From Catenovulum adriaticum (GTDB lineage: Bacteria; Pseudomonadota; Gammaproteobacteria; Enterobacterales; Alteromonadaceae), in the NCBI RefSeq assembly GCF_026725475.1, contig NZ_CP109966.1:434001-498000 (forward strand): DNA of 64,000 nt. Direction: 5' to 3'. Shown here piece by piece: positions 34,536 through 43,832 of the stretch (positions are counted from its first letter, which is position 1; each line of letters begins with the position of its first letter). The notes below the pieces were generated by a model, which saw only the letters and a list, made by a program, of their open reading frames with translations, was not told the DNA's origin and did not search any database. Both the position numbers and the translations under genes were made by a program.

Positions 34536-37388
34536 ATGAAAAAAATTATTTTATCGATCTGTGTCAGCTTATGTTTAATAGCTTGTACTGATAACGCTTT
34601 AATAAAAAATAAAAAAAACGAAAACAACAAAATAAGTTCACCTATTAAATTAAAAGTAGGCGAAGGGTTTGTTAACCCTATCGGTTACTACGAATCCAAA
34701 CCTCGATTTAGCTGGCAATTACCACCCGCTTCAACCCAAAAACAACAAACCAGTTACCAAATACAGGTTGCAAGTTCGGCTGATTTTTCTAAATCTAGTC
34801 TCATTTGGGATAGCGGCAAGGTGAATTCAGATGACAATGCTTGGGTTGGTTATCAAGGTAAAGCACTTGAGTCTCGCCAACGGGTTTATTGGCGAGTGAG
34901 AACTTGGGGGCAAAATCAACACGTCTCAAACTGGAGTGAAACTCAATTTATTGAATTAGGCTTGCTCAATAATAATGACTGGCAAGCGAAATGGGTGGGT
35001 CACCCTGATACTAACGAACGTTATACTAATCCTAGTTTTAATGGCATGCCCGCAGTCGATCACATTTTGTATCGACCTCAGTATTTACGCACCAATTTCA
35101 ACTTGAATAAGCCGATAAAAAAAGCGCGTTTATATGTTACCGCAAAAGGGGTATTTAAACCCTATATCAACGGCTCTGCAATCAGCGAGGATGTAATGAC
35201 ACCAGGCTGGACGCCTTATCACAAACGCATTGAAACCCTAACTTATGATGTCAGTGATTATGTAACTCAGGGCGAGAATGCCATTGCCGCCACACTAGCG
35301 GAAGGTTGGCATACAGGTCGTATTTTTCATCCAACCCAGCAAGAACATGTAAAACCAATGCGTTTATTAGCGCAGTTAGAAGTGACTTTTAAAGATGGCA
35401 CTCAACAAGTTATTGCTACCAATAACCAATGGAAATCGACTAACCAAGGTCCAATTCGTGAAGCAGGTAATTACGATGGCGAAACCTATGACGCTAATTT
35501 TGAAATGCCCAATTGGAATGCCGCTTCTTTTGACGCAAAAAACTGGGCAAAGGTTTATGCAGAGCCAATTGATCCAGAGGTAAAATTAAAACCTAAACGC
35601 CATAGCGCGCCCAGAGCGACAGTAACGCTTCCGACTGTTGATATTGTGAGTGTTAAAAACGGAGTCGCCATTTTTGACATGGGTCAAAATATGGTTGGTG
35701 TACCTGAAATAACAGTGCCGGCTAAACAAGGCCAAACCATCAAACTGCGCTTTTCTGAAGCTTTAGAGCAGGATAAATTCTATGTTAAAAATCTTCGCTC
35801 CGCCAAAAATATTGACTTATATACACCTAAACAAGACGGTGAAATAACCTATCGTCCAACTTTTACGTTTCACGGTTACCGCTTTGTTGAAATTAGTGGC
35901 TACGACACGGCATTTAAACCTGATCTAAATTGGTTAACCGGTAAAGTGATTCATTCTGACTTTGACGTTTATGACAACTTCAGCAGTAATCATAACAAAC
36001 TCAATAAATTATCCAGCAATGTTTCGTGGGGCTTACGTGGTAATTTTTTAGACATACCAACCGATTGTCCTCAGCGCGATGAACGCCTTGGTTGGACAGG
36101 CGATGCGCAAGTATTTGTTAGTACCTCAATGTATAAAGCCGATGTATATGCTTTTTGGGCAGCGTGGTTAGAAAGTGTTCGTGAAGAGCAAAGCATTGAC
36201 GGTATGATCCCAAAATTTGTGCCGTTCAGACCTTTTTTAACCGACGGAACCGCCGCCGCGTGGGGTGATGCGGCCACGATAGTGCCTTGGGAGTTGTACC
36301 AATATACCGGCGACATAAACGTGCTGCGCGAAAACTATAACATGATGAAGCGCTGGCTGGAATATACTGAATTTCACAGCTTTGAGCATATATCCAACAT
36401 AGGAACTTACGGGGATTGGCTCCAACCTTACTCTGAAAACGGACGCGCGAAAGGCGATACACATCCAGATTTAATTGCGACCGCATACTATGCTCGCTCA
36501 GTTGATATTGCGGCAAAAACGGCCCGTTTATTAGGCTACAAAAGCGACGCGCAGCAATACGAACGTTTATTTAATAACATTAAAATTAAATTTAGAGATT
36601 ACTTTTTTGATGACAATTTAAATGTTGTAAGCACTGCGATAAAAACCATTAAACGTGAAAAAGGCAAACGTTTAAAACAACCCAAACAAAGCAAAATCAC
36701 ACTCAAAACGACTCAAACCAGTTATTTATTACCGCTATCATTTAATTTATTTAACGAGTCAGAGCAGCAAGTCGCGGTCAAAAAACTATTGGCAATGCTT
36801 GAGCAAAGTGACAGGCACTTAAGAACAGGCTTTTTAGGCACCCCGATGCTTTATCAAGTTTTACAACGCTATGGTCATAGCGATGTGATGTACGACATTC
36901 TGCTAAAAGAAACTTACCCTTCTTGGTTCTATTCGATAAACAATGGCGCAACGACCACTTGGGAACGCTGGAACTCTTATTCACTTACCGAAGGCTATAA
37001 CAAAGCTAATATGAACTCGTTAAACCATTACGCTTATGGTGCAGTCGCTCAGTGGTTTTACAATGGCATGTTAGGTATTCAGCCCACTCAACCAGGATTT
37101 AAAACCTTCAAAGTTGAACCACAATTCACTCAACGTCTTAACGATTTAAGCGGCAGCGTGCCCACCATTAACGGCGATATCAAAGCCAGCTGGTCAATCA
37201 CTAACACGCAATTAACCATGCGTTTATTCGTGCCAAGTAATAGCCAAGCCGAGCTATTGCTGCCTCAAGTGACAGAATTAAAGGTAATGAAAAACGGCAA
37301 GGCTATTAGTGATTTAACGGCACTTCAGCCGGGGGAATATCAAATCTCAGGGCAAGTGCAATTAAAAAGAGATGTAACCAATGAATAA
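34536..37388 (+). CDS. GH78 alpha-L-rhamnosidase, lipoprotein (paralogue 1)
   Basis: From the ATG at 34536 the protein has 950 residues and a lipoprotein signal (MKKIILSICVSLCLIAC). An N-terminal beta domain and the Rha78 sandwich lead to the (alpha/alpha)6 catalytic domain. The signature DCPQRDERLGWTGD holds the likely acid Glu near residue 515, and TTWERWNSYS holds the likely base near 810. A C-terminal beta domain (LPGEY-type end) closes it. It cleaves alpha-L-rhamnose from glycans at the cell surface or in the periplasm. A Lys-rich insertion of about 22 residues near residues 705-725 is absent from paralogues 2 and 3. Its end overlaps paralogue 2 by 8 bases. Confidence 0.93.
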   Translation: MKKIILSICVSLCLIACTDNALIKNKKNENNKISSPIKLKVGEGFVNPIGYYESKPRFSWQLPPASTQKQQTSYQIQVASSADFSKSSLIWDSGKVNSDDNAWVGYQGKALESRQRVYWRVRTWGQNQHVSNWSETQFIELGLLNNNDWQAKWVGHPDTNERYTNPSFNGMPAVDHILYRPQYLRTNFNLNKPIKKARLYVTAKGVFKPYINGSAISEDVMTPGWTPYHKRIETLTYDVSDYVTQGENAIAATLAEGWHTGRIFHPTQQEHVKPMRLLAQLEVTFKDGTQQVIATNNQWKSTNQGPIREAGNYDGETYDANFEMPNWNAASFDAKNWAKVYAEPIDPEVKLKPKRHSAPRATVTLPTVDIVSVKNGVAIFDMGQNMVGVPEITVPAKQGQTIKLRFSEALEQDKFYVKNLRSAKNIDLYTPKQDGEITYRPTFTFHGYRFVEISGYDTAFKPDLNWLTGKVIHSDFDVYDNFSSNHNKLNKLSSNVSWGLRGNFLDIPTDCPQRDERLGWTGDAQVFVSTSMYKADVYAFWAAWLESVREEQSIDGMIPKFVPFRPFLTDGTAAAWGDAATIVPWELYQYTGDINVLRENYNMMKRWLEYTEFHSFEHISNIGTYGDWLQPYSENGRAKGDTHPDLIATAYYARSVDIAAKTARLLGYKSDAQQYERLFNNIKIKFRDYFFDDNLNVVSTAIKTIKREKGKRLKQPKQSKITLKTTQTSYLLPLSFNLFNESEQQVAVKKLLAMLEQSDRHLRTGFLGTPMLYQVLQRYGHSDVMYDILLKETYPSWFYSINNGATTTWERWNSYSLTEGYNKANMNSLNHYAYGAVAQWFYNGMLGIQPTQPGFKTFKVEPQFTQRLNDLSGSVPTINGDIKASWSITNTQLTMRLFVPSNSQAELLLPQVTELKVMKNGKAISDLTALQPGEYQISGQVQLKRDVTNE

Positions 37389-40137
37389 AGCTAATTTAAT
37401 TTTTATACTACTTTGTGTCTTCGTGACCAGCAGTTGCCAGAACATACAAAGTTTTACAGATGGCAGTAAACCCTTACATTTAAGCGTTGGCGAAGGCTTT
37501 GTTGAACCTATTGGTTATTATGAAAAGCAACCTCGTTTCTCATGGAAATTGCCAACAACAGCTGCGGTTGAAAAACAAACCGCCTATCAAATCCAAGTTT
37601 CGACTTCGCCAAATAATATAAAAACGGCAGATTTATGGGATAGTAACAAAGTTTTATCATCTCAAAATTCGTGGATAAAATATCAAGGAAAACAATTAAC
37701 GTCTCGCCAGAAAGTATTTTGGCGCGTTCGATTTTGGGACGAACAGAAAACCGCATCAGACTGGAGTGAAATATCTAGCTTTGAGTTAGGTTTGTTGACT
37801 AATGATGCATGGCAAGCTCAATGGATAAGACATCCAGAAACGGGCGAAACAATCACGATTAACAAAAAAAACGCATCCTTTAAAAATAAACTGTATCGAC
37901 CACAATATCTTCGTAAAGCGTTTTTTAGCGAAAACAAAATTAAGCAAGCTCGACTCTACATTACTGCAAAAGGCATTTTTAAAGCTTATATAAATGGTCA
38001 AACTATTTCTGATGATGTAATGACACCGGGTTGGACAGATTATTTACAACGAATTGAAACCTTAACTTATGATGTTACTGATATGGTTAACAAGGGCCAA
38101 AATGCATTAGCTGTCACGGTTGCAGAAGGATGGCATACAGGTCGCATTCTGAGCCTTCAACCAAGAGATGTTAAACCATCAGCCTTGTTAGCGCAGTTAG
38201 AAATAGAGTACGTAAATGGTGCAAAAAAAATCGTTACAACCGATGATAGCTGGCAGGTTACTCTAAATGGCCCGATAAGAGCGGCTAGTAATTATGATGG
38301 TGAAACTTATGATGCAAACTACGAAATGCCAGGCTGGAAGCAAGCGGATTTTGATTCAAGTCAATGGAATAATGCCATCAAAGAGCCTTTAGATCCAAAA
38401 GTTGCGTTAACCCCAAAAAGACACACAGCACCTACCACTAAACTGGTGCTGCCAGCTAGAAAAATCGTTGAGGTAGCCAATCCTCAGCCGGGCGTTGTGG
38501 TATTTGATATGGGCCAAAATATGTTAGGTGTTCCCGAGTTAAATATTCCAGTCATCGCCAACCAAAAAGTAACGGTCCGCTTTGCTGAAGCGTTAAATAA
38601 AAATATTTTTTATACCAAGAATTTACGCAGCGCCAAAGCCACAGATTATTACATTCCTGCAAAAAGCGGCGACACCAAATATATTCCTTCATTTACCTTT
38701 CATGGTTACCGTTATGTTGAACTCTCAGGCTTCGACCAATCCAAAAAGCCCGATTTAAGTTGGGTTAAAGGCTTAGTACAGCATTCCGATTTTAACGTGC
38801 ATGCCAGTTTTAACAGTTCACATGGTAAGCTTAATAAACTCGCTGACAATATTGTTTGGGGTCTTCGCAGCAACTTCTTAGACATACCGACAGATTGCCC
38901 ACAACGAGATGAGCGCCTTGGCTGGACGGGCGATGCACAAGTATTTGCCAGACCTTCAATGTATCTGGCCGATGTATATGGATTTTGGGCCGCTTGGTTA
39001 CAAACAGTGCGAGAAGAACAAGCAGCTGATGGTCGAGTACCTAACTTTATTCCCACCAAACAAAATAAACATACCAAAGGGGCCTCATCTGGTTGGGGTG
39101 ACGCGGCGGTTATTATTCCATGGGAGCTATATCAGTTAACGGGTGATAAACAAATCTTGTCAGAAAATTATTCAATGATGCAAGCTTGGATTAAATTTCA
39201 CCAATCCAAGTTAAATAATCATATTTCATCATTGGGCAGCTTTGGCGATTGGCTGCAACCCTTTACGCAAGCCAAAGAACGCGTAAATCGTGGTGATACA
39301 CCAACCGCACTGATCTCAACCGCCTATTATGCCCGATCATTAGATTATGCTAGCCGGGCAGCTAAAGCACTAGGTTTTAACAATGACGCCAAAAACTACG
39401 CAATACAATTGGAGGAGGTCAAACAAGCCTTTAGAGCTAGGTTTTACGATGAACAAACAAAAGTAAAAACAACCGCTACCCAAACCAGTTACTTATTGCC
39501 TTTAGCATTTAATCTATTTACGGATGAAGGTGATATCAAACGCGCACAAACCTATTTGCTGGAAGAAATAAACAATGCAAACAACCACCTACGCACTGGT
39601 TTTTTAGGTACACCGCTCTTAGCACCCGTTCTTCAACAAATGGGCAGAAGCGACCTAATGTATACTATTTTATTTAACGAAACCTACCCATCTTGGTTTT
39701 ACTCCATCAACAATGGTGCAACTACAACATGGGAACGTTGGAATTCATACTCGCTCACAGAGGGTTTTAGTAAGGCGTCTATGAACTCCCTTAATCATTA
39801 CGCTTACGGTGCAATCGCAGAATGGTTCTACACCGGTATATTAGGGGTGCAGCTAAAAGCACCTGGATTTACCAAATTTAAGGTTGCCCCGCAATTTAAC
39901 CCAAAACTCAATCAGGCAAGTGGCAAAGTGCCCACCATTAACGGTGATATCAGCGTCCACTGGTCAATCACTAACAAACAATTGTTGATGACTTTAACAG
40001 TACCTTCTAATAGCCAAGCTGAGTTGCAACTAGATAACACCCAACACATACAAGTGAAAAAAAATGGCGACCTTATTAAAAATTCAGATAAGTTAACACC
40101 CGGCAAATATCAAATTACGGGCATCACAACACTTTAA
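37381..40137 (+). CDS. GH78 alpha-L-rhamnosidase, lipoprotein (paralogue 2)
   Basis: The 918-residue protein has a lipoprotein signal ending TSSC and the same domain order as its neighbours. DCPQRDERLGWTGD places the likely acid Glu near 511 and TTWERWNSYS the base near 785. It overlaps the previous gene by 8 bases (coupled translation) and precedes the GH106 gene by 31 bases, so the three rhamnosidases form one operon. By eye it is clearly a duplicate of the flanking GH78 genes, yet with many substitutions in substrate-facing loops, suggesting a different rhamnose linkage or sulfation state. Confidence 0.93.
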   Translation: MNKANLIFILLCVFVTSSCQNIQSFTDGSKPLHLSVGEGFVEPIGYYEKQPRFSWKLPTTAAVEKQTAYQIQVSTSPNNIKTADLWDSNKVLSSQNSWIKYQGKQLTSRQKVFWRVRFWDEQKTASDWSEISSFELGLLTNDAWQAQWIRHPETGETITINKKNASFKNKLYRPQYLRKAFFSENKIKQARLYITAKGIFKAYINGQTISDDVMTPGWTDYLQRIETLTYDVTDMVNKGQNALAVTVAEGWHTGRILSLQPRDVKPSALLAQLEIEYVNGAKKIVTTDDSWQVTLNGPIRAASNYDGETYDANYEMPGWKQADFDSSQWNNAIKEPLDPKVALTPKRHTAPTTKLVLPARKIVEVANPQPGVVVFDMGQNMLGVPELNIPVIANQKVTVRFAEALNKNIFYTKNLRSAKATDYYIPAKSGDTKYIPSFTFHGYRYVELSGFDQSKKPDLSWVKGLVQHSDFNVHASFNSSHGKLNKLADNIVWGLRSNFLDIPTDCPQRDERLGWTGDAQVFARPSMYLADVYGFWAAWLQTVREEQAADGRVPNFIPTKQNKHTKGASSGWGDAAVIIPWELYQLTGDKQILSENYSMMQAWIKFHQSKLNNHISSLGSFGDWLQPFTQAKERVNRGDTPTALISTAYYARSLDYASRAAKALGFNNDAKNYAIQLEEVKQAFRARFYDEQTKVKTTATQTSYLLPLAFNLFTDEGDIKRAQTYLLEEINNANNHLRTGFLGTPLLAPVLQQMGRSDLMYTILFNETYPSWFYSINNGATTTWERWNSYSLTEGFSKASMNSLNHYAYGAIAEWFYTGILGVQLKAPGFTKFKVAPQFNPKLNQASGKVPTINGDISVHWSITNKQLLMTLTVPSNSQAELQLDNTQHIQVKKNGDLIKNSDKLTPGKYQITGITTL

Positions 40138-40168
40138 ATTATCACTGCTAATCCAATGAGAACGAAAA

Positions 40169-43100
40169 ATGCGTAAAAAACATAACCTATTTAAAAAAGT
40201 AGCACTAGCCGTGAGTGGCTCGCTATTGTTGACCTGCTCAACAAGTTACGCTAACGAGCATCAGACAGAGCCCCTTTCTGTTAATAACTTTGAAACCCCA
40301 GCAAAAAACTATTTGCCCAAAACCTGGATGCATGCCATGAATGGTAATTTAAGCAAACCAGGTTTTACCGAAGACTTTAAAGCAATGAAAGAAGCAGGGA
40401 TTGGTGGGGCGATATTTTTTCATGTTCACCGACGCAATAAACCTTACTCGTCACGAGGACCTGTTCGTTTTGGCACGGATGAATTTTTCGATACTTTAGT
40501 ACACGCAGCAGAACAAGCCGATAAAAACGATATTGAGTTTGGCATTCACAATGCCGACGGTTGGACCTCAAGTGGTGGACCTTGGGTAACACCTGAAATG
40601 TCAATGAAACGTGTTACTTGGTCAGAACAAGCTGTAAAAGTTAATCAAGATGGAACGGCTGTCAACCCGCCACAGCCTGGATTCTATGAACAGTTTTATC
40701 GTGATATTGCGGTAATCGCCCTACCCGCCAACAAATACAACCAAAGCAATGCCTTTGCTAATGCCAAGGTAACGGTTTCAGATCCCGAATTAGATGCTGA
40801 TGTGCTTACCGACAACGACTGGGATAGTGTACTGACATTTAAAGCCAATAAAAACAATGATTACTGGGTGCAAGTTGAGGTTGACCAAGCCACTACACTA
40901 CGTAGCTTACACATTGAAACCCCCGATCGTTTTGGTGACGCCGCTTTACAAATTTCTGATGATGGCGTGAATTTTACCACTGTAGTTGACAAACTAAGGC
41001 GCCCTCGCCCCGGTGCTCGCTTATGGGCGTTTAGTCCACAATTAGTGAATGACAAAACGGATGGTTATACCGCTAAATATTTTCGCTTAGTGTTTGATAA
41101 ACCGATAACCCTTAAGCGATTTGATTTATGGTCAGTCCCAAGATTTGATCATTGGTTTTCAATGAATGGCATGGAACGAGGTCGTTTAAGTCTCAATCCG
41201 AAAATGCCTTCGCAAGCTATCACTAAAACTGAAGACGTGCTTGTGCTAAATCGTGGAGAGTTACCTCAAGATGGGATTAAATTGCCAAAAGGCGACTGGC
41301 TCATTTTGCGGTTTGGTTACACCAGCACAGGCGCATTTAACGTACCAGCCACTGTTGAAGGAGAAGGTTTAGAAGTTGATAAGTTTGATGCTAAAGCCCT
41401 GCAATTTCACTTTGATCAATACGTTGGCAAATTAGTTAAAAAAGCCAAAGCGCAAGGTATTGATTCAATTAAAACGACTGAAATCGACAGTTATGAAGTT
41501 GGTGGTCAAAACTGGACTAAAGGCATAGAACAAACATTTAAAGAAAAGTTTGATTACGACTTAATTCAATGGTTGCCACTGTTAACTGGTCGTGTGATTG
41601 AATCATCTGAACATACAGGTGCTATTTTACAAGAGTTTCGCCAGCATTTGTCTGACTTAATGGTCGAAAATTATTTTGGCGAGTTTACCCGTTTAACCAA
41701 ACAATATGGCTTGGAATCATACATTGAACCTTATGGCTGGGGGCCTTTTGATGAGTTGGCTTCGGGTGGTAAAGCGGATCGTGTGATGGGTGAATTTTGG
41801 GTTAAATTTAATTTACCCAATAATAGAATTTATCATGGCCGCACCAGCGCTGCTATTTCATCGGGTCATATTTATGGTAAAAAAATTATTTCAGCTGAAT
41901 CATTTACCTCAACCGGTTTAGGCTGGAAAGGTCACCCATATTTATACAAACACCATGGCGATCATATGTGGGCGCGCGGCATTAACGAAACCATGTTTCA
42001 TCGTTTTGCGCATCAGCCCAATAACCATATTAAACCGGGCATGACCATGGATTCGATAGGTTCACATTTTGATCGCACCCAAACTTGGTGGAACAACGGT
42101 GGCACAGAATGGTTTAAATATTTAGCGCGTGGCTCTTACCTATTGCAACAAGGCGTACCTGATGCCGACTTTTTAGTACATTTAGGCGATGTTGCACCAG
42201 TGCGTGGCGGCAGCAATGTTAAAATCCCGGCCGGTTTTGGTTATGACTTTACGAACACAGATGTATTGCTCAACCGCCTCAGTGTTAAAGATGGATGGTT
42301 AGTGTTACCCGAAGGAACGCGCTACAAAGCTTTATATTTAACAAGAACAGATTACTTGCACCACAAAACTTTAAAACGTATACAAAGCTTGGTCGCTAAC
42401 GGCGCAACCGTTATTGGTAACAAGCCAGGTGAAGTAATTGGTTATAGTGAATGGGCAAATGAATCACAGTTTAAACAAATTGCGGATACGCTATGGAACG
42501 ATGGCTCACCTACGCTGCGTTCTTATAAAAAAGGTCGGGTCAGTAGCTTTGATTTAGCAGAAAGTATTGAGCGATTAGGTTACCAACCCACATTAAAAAT
42601 TAATAACCAGCCCGTAGAAGTGTTCGCCAAACGCCGCATCGCGGGCAATGATTTGTATTTTTTCCATAGTGAAAAGCCTGAGTTTCGCCAGGTTACAGTC
42701 GACATTATTGTTGAAGAAAGTGATGATAAAGCCGGCTATCAAGGCAAAGTAATCCCTGAAATTTGGAATAATACAGACGGCACGATTGAGCCCATCAATT
42801 CATACCGCCGTGACGGCAACAAAATAACCTTTGATTTAGCCCTTGAGCCTTATGCAAGTCGTTTTATCTTAATCCGGCGCGATAATAAAACCCCTATATA
42901 CAAAGGTGAGCATTCGCAGTTGGTTAAAGATATTTATCTAAACAGTACAAAAGGCTCTAAAATTAACGAACTTACAGGCGATTGGCATGTTCAATTTGAT
43001 CCAAATTGGGGCGGCCCTGAATCCGTTACTTTTGATCACTTACAAGATTGGAGCAAACATTCAAACAGAGGCATCAAACACTACTCTGGTACTGCAAAAT

Positions 43101-43519
43101 ACCAAAACACTTTCACAGTAGCGGCACAAGATATTAGCAACAATAAACCTCTGTATTTAGACTTAGGTGAGGTACAGCAAATCGCTGAAGTGTCAGTCAA
43201 TGGTAAAAAGCTAGCCACTCTATGGAAACCTCCGTTTGCAGTGGATATCAGCAGTGCAGTAAAAACGGGCAAAAATAATCTTGAAGTCGCAATCACCAAT
43301 ACTTGGGTTAACCGATTAATTGGCGACGAAGCCCTGCCCGATACCAGTGGTTATAAAATGACTGGCGATACCGTGCCTTGGTTAAACGCTAATGAGAAAC
43401 CTCCTAAAAGCGAGCGATTTACCTTTACTGGCTATAACTTTTTTGCCAAAGACAAAAATAAAGTTTTACAAACGTCAGGCTTGATAGGTCCGGTTCGTTT
43501 GATTCAACCGGCCAAGTAA
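40169..43519 (+). CDS. GH106 alpha-L-rhamnosidase
   Basis: The 1116-residue secreted protein (signal ends SYANE) is a GH106 member: the opening PKTWMHAMNGNLSKPGFTED and GGAIFFHVHRR boxes, GIHNADGWTSSGGPWV, IDSYEVGGQNWT, GWGPFDELASGG and the C-terminal galactose-binding-like beta domain (LYLDLGEVQQIAEVSVNGK). An extra discoidin-like beta domain is seen around residues 205-300. GH106 enzymes remove alpha-L-rhamnose by inversion, often the first step on complex rhamnose-rich glycans. It shares an operon with two GH78 enzymes, so they probably act in order on the same polymer. Exact catalytic residues were not assigned. Confidence 0.9.
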   Translation: MRKKHNLFKKVALAVSGSLLLTCSTSYANEHQTEPLSVNNFETPAKNYLPKTWMHAMNGNLSKPGFTEDFKAMKEAGIGGAIFFHVHRRNKPYSSRGPVRFGTDEFFDTLVHAAEQADKNDIEFGIHNADGWTSSGGPWVTPEMSMKRVTWSEQAVKVNQDGTAVNPPQPGFYEQFYRDIAVIALPANKYNQSNAFANAKVTVSDPELDADVLTDNDWDSVLTFKANKNNDYWVQVEVDQATTLRSLHIETPDRFGDAALQISDDGVNFTTVVDKLRRPRPGARLWAFSPQLVNDKTDGYTAKYFRLVFDKPITLKRFDLWSVPRFDHWFSMNGMERGRLSLNPKMPSQAITKTEDVLVLNRGELPQDGIKLPKGDWLILRFGYTSTGAFNVPATVEGEGLEVDKFDAKALQFHFDQYVGKLVKKAKAQGIDSIKTTEIDSYEVGGQNWTKGIEQTFKEKFDYDLIQWLPLLTGRVIESSEHTGAILQEFRQHLSDLMVENYFGEFTRLTKQYGLESYIEPYGWGPFDELASGGKADRVMGEFWVKFNLPNNRIYHGRTSAAISSGHIYGKKIISAESFTSTGLGWKGHPYLYKHHGDHMWARGINETMFHRFAHQPNNHIKPGMTMDSIGSHFDRTQTWWNNGGTEWFKYLARGSYLLQQGVPDADFLVHLGDVAPVRGGSNVKIPAGFGYDFTNTDVLLNRLSVKDGWLVLPEGTRYKALYLTRTDYLHHKTLKRIQSLVANGATVIGNKPGEVIGYSEWANESQFKQIADTLWNDGSPTLRSYKKGRVSSFDLAESIERLGYQPTLKINNQPVEVFAKRRIAGNDLYFFHSEKPEFRQVTVDIIVEESDDKAGYQGKVIPEIWNNTDGTIEPINSYRRDGNKITFDLALEPYASRFILIRRDNKTPIYKGEHSQLVKDIYLNSTKGSKINELTGDWHVQFDPNWGGPESVTFDHLQDWSKHSNRGIKHYSGTAKYQNTFTVAAQDISNNKPLYLDLGEVQQIAEVSVNGKKLATLWKPPFAVDISSAVKTGKNNLEVAITNTWVNRLIGDEALPDTSGYKMTGDTVPWLNANEKPPKSERFTFTGYNFFAKDKNKVLQTSGLIGPVRLIQPAK

Positions 43520-43534
43520 AACCGAGCTGAAATA

Positions 43535-43575
43535 ACGCCCTATGTAATCGATAAACGTTGAATTACATAGGGCGT
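43535..43575. terminator. perfect 14-bp hairpin after the GH106 gene
   Basis: ACGCCCTATGTAAT pairs perfectly with ATTACATAGGGCGT across a 13-base loop, 15 bases after the GH106 stop. There is no T run, so it may block RNA decay or end transcription with help. The rest of 43520-43832 is AT-rich, holds the likely promoter of the next GH78 gene and shows no gene. Confidence 0.5.
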
Positions 43576-43832
43576 AACTACCCTAAAGCCAAAACTCAAA
43601 ACCATTAATTTAAACGACTGAAACTAAATATGCTTAATTTATTTTCGGTAAAAACAAAAAACCAATCAATAATTGTCAATAGTAATCACAATGTTTTTTT
43701 GGTAATCTTTAACTTTCTTTTTAAAGATATTTAAATCTTAGATATACATATAGAAACATTAATTTAAATATTTAAAAAATAACGAATAAGCCAATTAATT
43801 CATTGTCAATGAAAGAGTAGATCGGAGCATTT

